A DNA stretch of 51,419 bases from Microvirga sp. BSC39 (GTDB taxonomy: Bacteria; Pseudomonadota; Alphaproteobacteria; Rhizobiales; Beijerinckiaceae). Below are positions 1 through 7,835 of the stretch, piece after piece. Both the position numbers and the translations under genes were made by a program. The DNA lies in the NCBI RefSeq assembly GCF_000739015.1, contig NZ_JPUG01000027.1, forward strand, positions 1 through 51,419. Reading direction: 5' to 3'. How positions within the stretch are numbered: position 1 is the first letter of the stretch; every line of letters begins with the position of its first letter. Below the pieces are notes generated by a model, which saw only the letters and a program-made list of their open reading frames with translations, was not told where the DNA came from and did no database searches.

Positions 1-3
1 GCC

Positions 4-1020
4 ATGGCGCGCCACACCTTCTTCTGCATCGACGGTCATACCTGCGGCAACCCGGTCCGCGTGGTCGGCGGCGGCAGCATTCCCCAGCTCAAAGGGGACA
101 CGATGTTCGACCGACGCCAGCACTTCCTGGCGGAATACGACTGGATCCGGACCGGCCTGATGTTCGAGCCCCGCGGCCACGATATGATGTCGGGCTCGAT
201 CCTCTACCCGCCGACGCGGCCGGATTGCGACGTGGGAATCCTGTTCATAGAGACCTCGGGCTGCCTTCCCATGTGCGGTCACGGCACCATCGGCACCGTG
301 ACCATCGCGCTTGAGAACGGCCTCATTCACCCGAAGACACCGGGACTGCTGCGGCTCGATACGCCGGCAGGCGTCGTTGAGGCACGCTACGAGCAGAACG
401 GTCCCTTCGTGGAGCGGGTGCGCATCACCAACATTCCGTCGTTCCTCTATGGCACCGGCTATGAGGTCGAGGTCGAGGGGCTTGGCCACCTCACGGTCGA
501 CGTTGCCTATGGCGGCAACTTCTATGCCATCGTGGAGCCGCAGACGCTCTTTTCGGATGTTGCAGACGTCAATCCGTCCGACATCCTGCGCTGGAGCCCG
601 AAGCTGCGCGAGGCGTTCAATGCACGCTACCAGATCGCGCACCCCGAAAACCCGGCCATCGACCGTTTGACGCACGTTCTCTGGACCGGGAAAGCCCAGA
701 ATCCGGGCAGCACGGCACGCAACGCGGTGTTCTATGGCGACAAGGCCATCGACCGCTCGCCCTGCGGCACGGGCACCTCCGCCCGTATGGCGCATCTCGC
801 TGCCCGCGGCGCCCTGAACGAGGGCGATGCCTTCGTTCACGAGAGCATCATCGGCTCGACCTTCACCGGGCGCATCGAAGGCCGTACCACGGTCGGCGAC
901 CGGGACGCGATCATCCCGTCCATCGAAGGCTGGGCCAGGGTGACCGGGTTCAACACCATCTTCATCGACGACCGGGATCCCTTCGCCAACGGCTTCCAGG
1001 TCGTCGACCAGAGCCGCTAG
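4..1020 (+). CDS. 4-hydroxyproline 2-epimerase (proline racemase family)
   Basis: Cofactor-independent epimerase predicted to convert trans-4-hydroxy-L-proline to cis-4-hydroxy-D-proline in the cytoplasm. Both catalytic cysteines of the family are visible: C91 in MCGHGTIG and C254 in SPCGTGTSA. The second Cys argues against a trans-3-hydroxyproline dehydratase, which carries Thr there. At 338 residues it is normal length for the family. The ATG at 4 lies at the window edge, so an upstream start cannot be excluded. The amino-acid dehydrogenase gene starts 27 bases after the stop on the same strand. That pairing of epimerase and D-amino-acid oxidising enzyme is typical of hydroxyproline catabolism. 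The deaminase and semialdehyde dehydrogenase of that pathway are not in this window. Confidence 0.88.
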   Translation: MARHTFFCIDGHTCGNPVRVVGGGSIPQLKGDTMFDRRQHFLAEYDWIRTGLMFEPRGHDMMSGSILYPPTRPDCDVGILFIETSGCLPMCGHGTIGTVTIALENGLIHPKTPGLLRLDTPAGVVEARYEQNGPFVERVRITNIPSFLYGTGYEVEVEGLGHLTVDVAYGGNFYAIVEPQTLFSDVADVNPSDILRWSPKLREAFNARYQIAHPENPAIDRLTHVLWTGKAQNPGSTARNAVFYGDKAIDRSPCGTGTSARMAHLAARGALNEGDAFVHESIIGSTFTGRIEGRTTVGDRDAIIPSIEGWARVTGFNTIFIDDRDPFANGFQVVDQSR

Positions 1021-1047
1021 GCCTGAAGCCTGTTTCAGGGGCAAACC

Positions 1048-2283
1048 ATGCGGGTTGCGATCATAGGAGCCGGCGTCGTGGGGCTTGCCACCGCGCACGC
1101 CTTGCTCGACAGGGGCCATGAGGTGGTTCTGATCGAGCCGGGGGCCAAGCAGGGGCGCCCGACGGATGGCAATGCGGGCTGGATCGCCCATACCGACGTG
1201 ATGCCGCTCGCCTCGCCGAAGGCGTGGCGGAACCTGCCGCGCTGGCTGATGGACCCGCTCGGGCCACTGACCATCCGGCCAGGCTACCTGCCGCATCTGG
1301 CGCCCTGGTTGGCGCGTTTCCTGATGGCCTCGTCGCCCTCACGCATCAAGGCCAGCATCGGGGCGATCCGCTCGATCAATGCGGAGTCGCTGCCAGCCTG
1401 GAAGAGCCTTCTGTCGTCTCTCGATCTGAATGGCCACCTCAGGGAGAACGGCATCCTCTCCGTGTGGAGGCATCAGGGCGAGTTCAATCGATCGCAGGAC
1501 ATCGTCGAACGTCAGCGCGGCTTCGGGATCGAGGCAAAAGCTCTGCGCCCTGAAGAGCTCGCAGAACTGGAGCCCGCACTCCGCAACGTCGAAGCCGCCG
1601 TGCTTTATCCGGACGCTTGCCATGTGTCCGATCCGGCTGTTCTGGCCGCTGACCTTCTGCGTCTGGCTCTGGAGCGCGGTGCGGTGCTTGTAGCGGCACA
1701 TGGGCTGAGACTTGAGCCCAGGGAGGAGGGCATTCACGTTCGAACGGATGGGGCAGAAGCAGAGGTCATCTCCAACCGGGTTATCGTTGCCGCCGGAGCG
1801 TGGTCACGTTCCCTTGCTCAGCAACTCGGCGATCGCATTCCCCTCGATACGGAGCGGGGCTACAACGCCACCTATCCAAAGGGGACCTTCGGCTTGAACC
1901 GTCCGATCATGTTCGAGGGCGAGGGCTTCGTCGCCACGCCTCTCGATACAGGCGACCGGGTCGGCGGTGCGGTCGAGTTCGCAGGGCTTGAGGCGCCGCC
2001 CAACCACAGCCGCACCGATGCCATGGTGCAGCGCCTGACGGGCTTCCTCCCTCATCTCCAGACCGAGACGCCGGCAAAGCGGTGGATGGGCTTCCGGCCG
2101 TCGATGCCCGACTCTCTGCCGGTGATCGGACCTGCCGGAAAAGACCGGCGCATCCTCTATGCCTTCGGTCATGGCCATTACGGTCTGACCCAGGCCGCCG
2201 TGACGGCCCAGATGGTGGCGGGAATGCTTGAGGGACGGTCGGGTCCGGTTGATGGGAAGCCCTTTGCCGTGCAGCGATTCTGA
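1048..2283 (+). CDS. FAD-dependent D-amino acid dehydrogenase (DadA-like), probable cis-4-hydroxy-D-proline dehydrogenase
   Basis: A 411-residue DAO-family flavoprotein. It opens with the FAD-binding Rossmann motif GAGVVGL (residues 7-13) and the acidic end of the second strand (VVLIEPG). The C-terminal FAD-binding segment (MGFRPSMPDSLPVIGPAG, then FGHGHYGLTQAA) is complete. It would oxidise a D-amino acid to the imino acid and pass electrons to the respiratory chain. The specific substrate, cis-4-hydroxy-D-proline, is inferred only from the epimerase gene directly upstream. An IS6 element begins 8 bases after the stop, so any further pathway genes that once followed have been separated or lost. 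A generic D-amino-acid dehydrogenase is the alternative. Confidence 0.85.
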   Translation: MRVAIIGAGVVGLATAHALLDRGHEVVLIEPGAKQGRPTDGNAGWIAHTDVMPLASPKAWRNLPRWLMDPLGPLTIRPGYLPHLAPWLARFLMASSPSRIKASIGAIRSINAESLPAWKSLLSSLDLNGHLRENGILSVWRHQGEFNRSQDIVERQRGFGIEAKALRPEELAELEPALRNVEAAVLYPDACHVSDPAVLAADLLRLALERGAVLVAAHGLRLEPREEGIHVRTDGAEAEVISNRVIVAAGAWSRSLAQQLGDRIPLDTERGYNATYPKGTFGLNRPIMFEGEGFVATPLDTGDRVGGAVEFAGLEAPPNHSRTDAMVQRLTGFLPHLQTETPAKRWMGFRPSMPDSLPVIGPAGKDRRILYAFGHGHYGLTQAAVTAQMVAGMLEGRSGPVDGKPFAVQRF

Positions 2284-2735
2284 GATCATTGGGCACCGTT
2301 GCAGTAACTTGAAACGGCAAAACGAATCTCGTCGATCAGATCATTCAGGCTGTAGTACTAGACCGAAGAACTGATTGACGAGACGAACTTCGCCCATCAC
2401 CTGACGTTTTCGCTGGCTGCAGTGACCGCGGCGGATCATCCGCATGGTCTCGAAGCCCATCAGGGCCACGGCGGCGGTTTTCATCGTCTGGAAGCCACGC
2501 GTCGGCCGGATCACAGGCTTGAGCGCACCATGGTCGGCTTCGATGATGGTATTCAGATATTTCGAGGTGCGGTGTTCGACATCCTGCGGCAGCAGCCCTT
2601 CGCTTTGTAAGCGGCGGATGGCATTCGGATAGGATGCAGTTTGTCGGTCGTGATCGAGGACGGCCGTATTCGTCGACCGCTCGAAACAAGTACCGCCAGC
2701 GTCCGCCAACTCGTACATAGATACCGTCTGAGTGG

Positions 2736-3728
2736 TCAAGTCGGGTGGGCAGCCGGAAACTGGTAAACGTTTCCACTCTTAAGCACGCCAAAGCAGATGT
2801 GAACCAGTTTGCGCATGGCGGCCCCTAAGGTCGACATCTTGGCCTTGCCTCGCTCAAGCAGCCGCTGCTGTTGGGCTTTGATGTCCGGGTTCAACTTTGT
2901 GGCAACGACAGCTGCCATGTAAAGCGCAGCGCGCAGTCGGGAATTGCCGGCTTTCGAGAGCCGCGGCCTTCCTCGGACGCTCCGCCCCGACTGCCGCTCA
3001 ATTGGCACAAGACCCAGGAAGGCTGCGGCTTGGCGAGCTGTATCAAATGGGTGGCTTCGCAGCAGCGCGAGCATTCGCATCACTGTCTTTGGACCCACCG
3101 CTGGAATCGTGAGCAGTCTCTTCAGATCAGCCTCGAGAGCCTCGTGGGCGGCAAAGTGCCCGGCGATGGCCTCCTGCAGAAGTTTACACTGAGCTTTGAG
3201 CGCCCTGATGTTCGTGACAAAGGAACGCTTGATGGCGCCGGAGCAGCCACGGACACACGCCTGCTCATATCGGTTCTGCTCCCGGCGAAGATCGCCCTCC
3301 AGGTCATCCAGCCGTGCGAGAAGGGCTTGCAGTTCGATCAGCGGTTCGGCGGGAGGGGTCCACGCTTTCGGCTGGGCCAGGCAGCCGTAGCGCGCCAGGA
3401 GCACCGCATCGATCTGGTCAGTCTTGTTCAGGACAGCCATGCCCTTGGCGAAGCTGCGGATTTGGGCAGGGTTGACGAGAGAAACTGTCATACCTTTAGT
3501 AGCCAGGAAGCGAGCAGCAAGCTCGTGATAGGCCGCTGTCGGCTCGAGAACCGCATGAACCTGCGAGATCTCGGCTTTAGATACCTTCATCACCCAGGCG
3601 GCCGCTCGCTCGATACCGTCCAGGGTATTGGGAAACGACTTCTGCCCGATGGGACGCTGCCGATCAAGAATGATAGCCGCGCAATCCAGTCTCTCCTTTG
3701 CGACGTCAATGCCGAAGAACACCGTCAT
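2736..3728 (-). CDS. IS110-family transposase (DEDD recombinase)
   Basis: A complete 330-residue protein. The N-terminal RuvC-like DEDD domain shows D8 (FFGIDVAK), E62 (VLEPTAAY), D104 and D107 (NKTDQIDAVLLA). A coiled-coil-like stretch covers roughly residues 132-205. The C-terminal Tnp domain includes LLTIPAVGPKTVMRMLALL and the RQSG segment with S247, placed where IS110 proteins carry the catalytic serine. RNA-guided IS110 recombinases use this protein with a structured non-coding RNA to recombine donor and target at a dinucleotide core. The gene has no frameshift and all catalytic residues are present, so it may be active. Confidence 0.93.
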   Translation of the reverse strand: MTVFFGIDVAKERLDCAAIILDRQRPIGQKSFPNTLDGIERAAAWVMKVSKAEISQVHAVLEPTAAYHELAARFLATKGMTVSLVNPAQIRSFAKGMAVLNKTDQIDAVLLARYGCLAQPKAWTPPAEPLIELQALLARLDDLEGDLRREQNRYEQACVRGCSGAIKRSFVTNIRALKAQCKLLQEAIAGHFAAHEALEADLKRLLTIPAVGPKTVMRMLALLRSHPFDTARQAAAFLGLVPIERQSGRSVRGRPRLSKAGNSRLRAALYMAAVVATKLNPDIKAQQQRLLERGKAKMSTLGAAMRKLVHICFGVLKSGNVYQFPAAHPT

Positions 3729-3749
3729 AGAGCTTCCTCTTGTTGAGAA

Positions 3750-3935
3750 TGCCCCTTGCGCTGATCAACCTTGTGAATGCAGGTTTACCCGTCTTGGGAT
3801 GACCTCTGATACCGTCCGATCTCAGCTGGGGCGCGTGGTGAGGCCGGGCGCACCATCTATGTCGCAGACTTCTGTCTTACGTCTCATTCGAGCTATCCCG
3901 GCCTCATGCTGTGGGAATGACCCGCAACACCCATC
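3750..3935 (-). ncRNA. IS110 bridge RNA (predicted), target- and donor-binding loops readable
   Basis: The minus-strand RNA upstream of the transposase contains two loops. Loop 1 is closed by a 7-bp stem (3897-3903 with 3842-3848, GGCCGGG/CCCGGCC). It holds ATGAGAC (3881-3887), identical to the target left of the core (3945-3951), and ACATAG (3857-3862), complementary to the core CT plus ATGT of the target. Loop 2 is closed by GCTGA/TCAGC (3822-3826 with 3760-3764). It holds GACGGTATC (3808-3816), identical to the element's right end plus core base (2720-2728), and ACAAG (3770-3774), complementary to core plus left end (3940-3944). This is the architecture described for IS621-like bridge RNAs. 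The exact 5' and 3' ends are not determined. Confidence 0.82.
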
Positions 3936-4238
3936 AAATACAAGGTCTCATCCACTCGCCACGAACTTGAACAATGTCCCTGGTACCGTCGTACCCGCTT
4001 CTCAATCTCTGGGGCATAGCGTTGGACCCAACGAAAGATCGTACTTAGACTGACGCTGATACCACGCTCGGACATCATCTCAGCCAGATCGCGATAGCTG
4101 ATCCCGTACTTGCAATACCAGCGCACGCACAGCAGGATGATCTCGATCGGGGAAACGGCGGCGCTTGAACAAAGACAACAGGATGGCTCCTCAATTAGCC
4201 ATCCCTCACTACACTGCCGAGGTTACTGCAACAGTGCC

Positions 4239-4821
4239 TACGGTCTGGCCGAGATGCTCAAATTCTATGCCTGATCTTGTTCGTCCGGGCCAGCCAACAA
4301 GTCTATGTTAACATCTATGAGCTCGGCCCATGGTTTCCAATGACCTTCGGCGCAACGGCTGCCCTCATGGCGATCGGCTCGTTCTTCAGCGCGCACGTCG
4401 TGGCCCACTTCGGCATGCGACGCATCTATTACTTTGCGATCCCGGTCTTCACTGCGTTGAGCGCCGTCTGGCTCGTATAGGTGGTGGTCGGCGCAGTGCC
4501 GATCCTGGCGTTCTTCCTTATCACGGCGGCCTGCATGTTCATGTTCGGCTGGTCCAGCTCCAACATGAATGCCCTATCAATGGAGCCAATCGGCGCCGTT
4601 GCCGGCACCGCCTTATCGGTCTTCGGCTTCATCCAGTCCGTAGGAGGCGGTCTGACCCGAGGGTATCTCGGATCGCTGTATGATGGACCACCCTACCCCT
4701 CGCCGCAGGCTTTCTCGCTATCGGCACCGCGACGCTGGTATGCGTGCTGGTGGCAGAGAAGGGGCGCCTCTTCAGCGTAGGTATCGAGCACGTTCAGGCC
4801 GAGCATCACGCCGCACATTGA
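4239..4821 (+). pseudogene. MFS multidrug transporter (Bcr/CflA-like), 3' remnant
   Basis: The reading resumes right at the IS6 edge (YGLAEMLKFYA), then after a one-base loss near 4270 continues LILFVRASQQVYVNIYELG and several hydrophobic helices. An in-frame TAG stands at 4478-4480 (after SAVWLV). A second one-base loss occurs in the C run near 4696 (PPYP, then LAAGFLAIGTATL in the next frame). The original end is probably the TGA at 4819-4821. The 5' half was removed by the IS6 element. It corresponds to the C-terminal part of a drug/proton antiporter and is not functional. Confidence 0.75.
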
Positions 4822-4897
4822 TCCGAAACAGCAAGAGCCCACCGCCTGGTTGAAATAGTGGGTTCTTGCGTAGTCACTTATCAACTGTGTTGATTTC

Positions 4898-5845
4898 TCA
4901 GGCGACTTGTTGCAGCCCATTTCTGAGATGTCTGGCAGTGAAGAGATCGAGGTGGCCGCCTCCGACGTTTTTGAACACAGTGATCTCACTCTGATCCTTG
5001 CGGCCGCTCTTGGTACCGGTGCAGAGTTCGAAGTGATCGGCTTGTATGTCGGTCCAAGCGAAGAGTCCGCGCTCGACCGGCTGGAACAGATCCCCTGCTC
5101 CTTCCATGCCGACCCGCGTATCGACGAAAACGCGACCTCGCTGGATGGTTTCGTCATCGGCCTCGCGCATGGTCGGCAGATAGGCGCCGATCAGGTCCAC
5201 ATGTGCGCCCTTCTTGAGAAGAGCACCCTTTACCAATGGCGCAGTCGACATTGTCACGCAGGAGATCACGTCCGCTGCGGGAAGAGCAGCCTCGAGGTCG
5301 CGGACGGCAGAGATCGAGACTCCGGCGATTTGCATCTCGCGAGCCAGGGCCTCCGCTCGGGCTGGGGTCCTATTCCAGACTAGGACGCGCTTGATCGACG
5401 GCCGCACGCTCGTATGGGCGAGGATGACATGCGGTGCAAGCCCGCCGGCGCCGATAACGAGAAGAACGTCCGCGTCTTCCCGCGCGAGGAACCTCGCGCC
5501 CAGAGCGGAATCGGCAGCCGTCTTGCGAAAGGTCAGGGCCGCGCCGTCCGCTGCGAGGACGGGAGCCCCCGTCTTGCCGTCGAAAACCGCCACAAGGCCC
5601 TGCACGGAGGGCTGCGGTGGCTCCAGCGCAAGGTTCGACGGGAAGACGCCCACGAGCTTGACCGCAATCACCTCCTGCGCGGCCCAAGCCACCAGCGACA
5701 CGAACTTGTTGTCACCGCCTGCTGGCTCGTCCATGACTGAGGCGTCGCTTTTGGGAGAAGCACCTTTGTGCGCAACTCGGAGAGCCTCGACGAGGCCTGG
5801 ATAATCGAGCAGACGGTGAACCATATCGGCATCGACGAACTTCAT
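4898..5845 (-). CDS. Ornithine cyclodeaminase / mu-crystallin family protein
   Basis: A 315-residue NAD(P)-binding protein from the ATG at 5845. That ATG is chosen over one at 5899 because GGAGAG precedes it. Family hallmarks include FRKTAADSALGARFLA (substrate/active-site region, about residues 105-121), the Rossmann motif VIGAGGLAPH (about 130-139) and VWNRTPARAEALA. Members either deaminate and cyclise ornithine or reduce cyclic or open imines such as ketimines and delta1-pyrroline-2-carboxylate. The exact reaction cannot be read from the sequence. It is the last gene behind dctP-dctQ-dctM, 155 bases after dctM. It probably acts on the amino-acid part or imine product of the imported compound. 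Confidence 0.82.
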   Translation of the reverse strand: MKFVDADMVHRLLDYPGLVEALRVAHKGASPKSDASVMDEPAGGDNKFVSLVAWAAQEVIAVKLVGVFPSNLALEPPQPSVQGLVAVFDGKTGAPVLAADGAALTFRKTAADSALGARFLAREDADVLLVIGAGGLAPHVILAHTSVRPSIKRVLVWNRTPARAEALAREMQIAGVSISAVRDLEAALPAADVISCVTMSTAPLVKGALLKKGAHVDLIGAYLPTMREADDETIQRGRVFVDTRVGMEGAGDLFQPVERGLFAWTDIQADHFELCTGTKSGRKDQSEITVFKNVGGGHLDLFTARHLRNGLQQVA

Positions 5846-6000
5846 GGCACTCTCTCCAACTTTACGAAGCTTTTGACGGTAGGGCGGCGCATCGATCAAA
5901 TGCTCGTTTCATCGATGGATGATGGCTCTTGGTCAGGGATGATCCTCGTTCAAGAGCCGGGGTGTTGCGAACGAAAGCTCCATGAGCCCTCCGCATCAGG

Positions 6001-7278
6001 TCAGAACAGCAGCCTTGGCAGGAGCACGACCGTCGCTGGCAGGAAGGTGATCAGGAAGAGAACGACGATCAGAGCCATGAGTAGAGGGATCGATTCTCGC
6101 GTGAACTCCTCGATCGAGCATTTAGTGATCGAGCAGACGGTGAACAGAACGGAACCAATAGGCGGCGTCACGGAGCCGATGGTGAGATTGACGATCAGGA
6201 CCACTCCGAAATGGATCGGATCGATTCCGAACCTCTGCATGACCTGAAGGAACAGAGGAGCTAGGATCACCATGAGAGAGAGCCCCTCCATGACGGTTCC
6301 GAGCAGAAGGAGAAGTACGTTGATCAGAGCGAGCGCAACGTACTTGTTGTCGGTCATATCGACAAGATATCCCACGACTGTCTGCGGGACCTCCTCGAGG
6401 GTAAGAACCACCGAGAAGATGGCCGAAGTCGCTATGATCAGCATCACATTCGCGGTGGTGTGGGCGGATTCCCGCGCCAGCTCGTAAGTCTCGCCAAAGG
6501 TGAAGCCTCGATAAATGAACAGGCCCACAAAGAGTGCATAGGCTGCAGCAATCGCTCCAAGCTCGGTCGGGGTGAACCAGCCGATCCGCAATCCGAACAG
6601 CAGCAGGAACGGCATGGCCAGTGCCCAGAGCGCATGGCGGGCCTTCACTGCGATCTCGCGCACTGGCATCCGGTGCGGTCTCAAGGCGCCGTAGCCACGA
6701 CGCTTGGCCACTTGATGGACAGTGATCATCAAGGCGGCTGCGATCAGGAAAGCGGGAATGATACCGCCGATGAAGAGTTGGCCGATTGAGGTATTAGTCA
6801 GAAGGCCGTAGATGATAAGTCCAATACTTGGAGGCAGCACCGGGGCGATCACACCGGAGCAGGCACTGATCGCCGAGGCGAATCCGTTGGAGTAGCCCTG
6901 CTTGCGCATGATCGGGACGACCGTGCGAGCATCGATGGCGGCGTCGGCGTTCGATGAGCCTGACATGGCGCCCATGAAGAGCGAGTTGATGACGGCAACC
7001 TGAGCGAGTCCACCGCGCCAATGGCCGACCAGCGCCTCCGCAAACCCGTAGAGGCGGTCCGCTATCCCGCCACGCGCCATCGCCGCGCCTGCAAAGACGA
7101 AGAAGGGCACGGCGAGAAGGGGAAATAGCTCCAGACTTCCGCTCATTCGCTGCGCAATGATGCTCGGTGCGATCGGGTTGAACAGGAAATAGGACATCGC
7201 CGATCCGAGCAGGACGAAAGAGATCGGCATTCCTGCGAAGAGCAGCACCAGGAAGACAGTCAACGTTAACGCAATCAC
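6001..7278 (-). CDS. dctM: TRAP transporter large permease (DctM family)
   Basis: A 425-residue inner-membrane protein built of about a dozen hydrophobic segments. It has the TRAP large-subunit features of an N-terminal VLLFAGMPISFVLLGSAM and the segment GAMSGSSNADAAI near residues 92-104, followed by SACSGVIAPVLPPSIGLIIYG. It forms the Na+-coupled transport channel together with the small subunit DctQ, which overlaps it by 4 bases (ATGA-type overlap at 7275-7278). The substrate is set by the neighbouring DctP protein. Intact, with no frameshift. Confidence 0.92.
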   Translation of the reverse strand: MIALTLTVFLVLLFAGMPISFVLLGSAMSYFLFNPIAPSIIAQRMSGSLELFPLLAVPFFVFAGAAMARGGIADRLYGFAEALVGHWRGGLAQVAVINSLFMGAMSGSSNADAAIDARTVVPIMRKQGYSNGFASAISACSGVIAPVLPPSIGLIIYGLLTNTSIGQLFIGGIIPAFLIAAALMITVHQVAKRRGYGALRPHRMPVREIAVKARHALWALAMPFLLLFGLRIGWFTPTELGAIAAAYALFVGLFIYRGFTFGETYELARESAHTTANVMLIIATSAIFSVVLTLEEVPQTVVGYLVDMTDNKYVALALINVLLLLLGTVMEGLSLMVILAPLFLQVMQRFGIDPIHFGVVLIVNLTIGSVTPPIGSVLFTVCSITKCSIEEFTRESIPLLMALIVVLFLITFLPATVVLLPRLLF

Positions 7279-7760
7279 CGACCGACGCTCCTAGCCTGCC
7301 TAAACTCGCTCCACGCTCTTGCGAGATACATTACGACGATTGCCGCCATGGAGATCGCGAGACCGACCGACATGACCCACTTCGGAACGCCGATGGACAT
7401 GAACGTCGTGAATCGGGCCGTTCTGATCTGCATGATTGCCGCATAGATCACGCCCGTGGCAATCAAGGCGACAAGGATGTTCATCGTGGCATGAACTAGA
7501 CGCCTGCCGCGTGGAGGAAGGAGATCGACGAAGTAGCGAACTCCCATCAGGTCGTCCCGCTTGGCGGCGCCGATTGCGCCGAGCCACACCAGCCATACGA
7601 AAGCTAGCACGGACACCTCGCTCGCGCCGAATATCGGCGCAGAGAAGACGTTGCGGCCAATGACGTCCGCGCCGACACTGATGATGACGAGCGCTAGAAG
7701 AATGACGGGAATGACACTCCCGACCAATTCGCCGATCGAATTGACAAACCGCAAGTTCAT
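7275..7760 (-). CDS. dctQ: TRAP transporter small permease (DctQ family)
   Basis: About 161 residues from the ATG at 7760 (CCGGAGC upstream). An alternative ATG at 7796 would add 12 polar residues. Four hydrophobic helices are visible (SVIPVILLALVIISVGADVI; VLAFVWLVWLGAIGAA; MNILVALIATGVIYAA; VMSVGLAISMAAIVVMYLA). The WLVWLGAIGAAKRDD segment is typical of DctQ. It is the membrane partner of DctM and receives the loaded binding protein. It lies between dctP and dctM, overlapping dctM, so the three are co-transcribed. Confidence 0.88.
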   Translation of the reverse strand: MNLRFVNSIGELVGSVIPVILLALVIISVGADVIGRNVFSAPIFGASEVSVLAFVWLVWLGAIGAAKRDDLMGVRYFVDLLPPRGRRLVHATMNILVALIATGVIYAAIMQIRTARFTTFMSIGVPKWVMSVGLAISMAAIVVMYLARAWSEFRQARSVGR

Positions 7761-7835
7761 GCTCCGGATTAGATGGATTCCGCGGCGCCTCGGCAAGCTC
7801 CCGAGACGCCGCGCTATGCCATAAATGGCCGGATT

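Larger units (their letters stand above)
2721..3944 (-). mobile_element. IS110-family insertion sequence with bridge RNA region
   Basis: The boundaries follow from the interrupted IS6 gene. On the minus strand the left junction reads GATGAGAC-CT-TGTATTTG and the right junction GACGGTAT-CT-ATGTACGAG. Removing the element leaves GATGAGACCTATGTACGAG, which restores the DETYVR codons. A CT dinucleotide core present at both ends, without longer duplication or terminal inverted repeats, is the signature of IS110 recombination. The element is about 1.22 kb. About 214 bases of non-coding left end lie upstream of the transposase and only about 15 bases lie at the right end. This is the IS110-group rather than IS1111-group layout. 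Confidence 0.9.
2341..4190 (-). pseudogene. IS6-family transposase, split and frameshifted
   Basis: The N-terminal half (about 4190 down to 3945) encodes the HTH region and reaches SSSWRVDET, the motif with the first catalytic Asp. The C-terminal half (about 2720 down to 2341) resumes with YVRVGGRWRYLFRAVDEYGR. After an internal deletion and frame change it continues with LPQDVEHRTSKYLN, IIEADHGALK and RGFQTMKTA, the region of the catalytic Glu. The 5' end also changes frame near 4150 (FKRRRFP, then IEIILLCVRWY in another frame). The IS110 element sits exactly between DET and YVR. The gene is dead on three counts: insertion, internal deletion and frameshifts. Confidence 0.85.
2292..4238 (-). 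mobile_element. IS6-family element (copy A), decayed and interrupted by an IS110 element
   Basis: Imperfect terminal inverted repeats are readable: GGCACCGTTGCAGTAACTTG from 2292 and, on the other strand from 4238 inward, GGCACTGTTGCAGTAACCTC. The 8-base flanks (2284-2291 and 4239-4246) differ, so no target duplication remains. That suggests deletion or recombination at one side. The insertion cut an MFS transporter gene whose 3' part follows at 4239. The element holds the two halves of an IS6 transposase gene separated by the IS110 insertion at 2721-3944. Confidence 0.85.
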
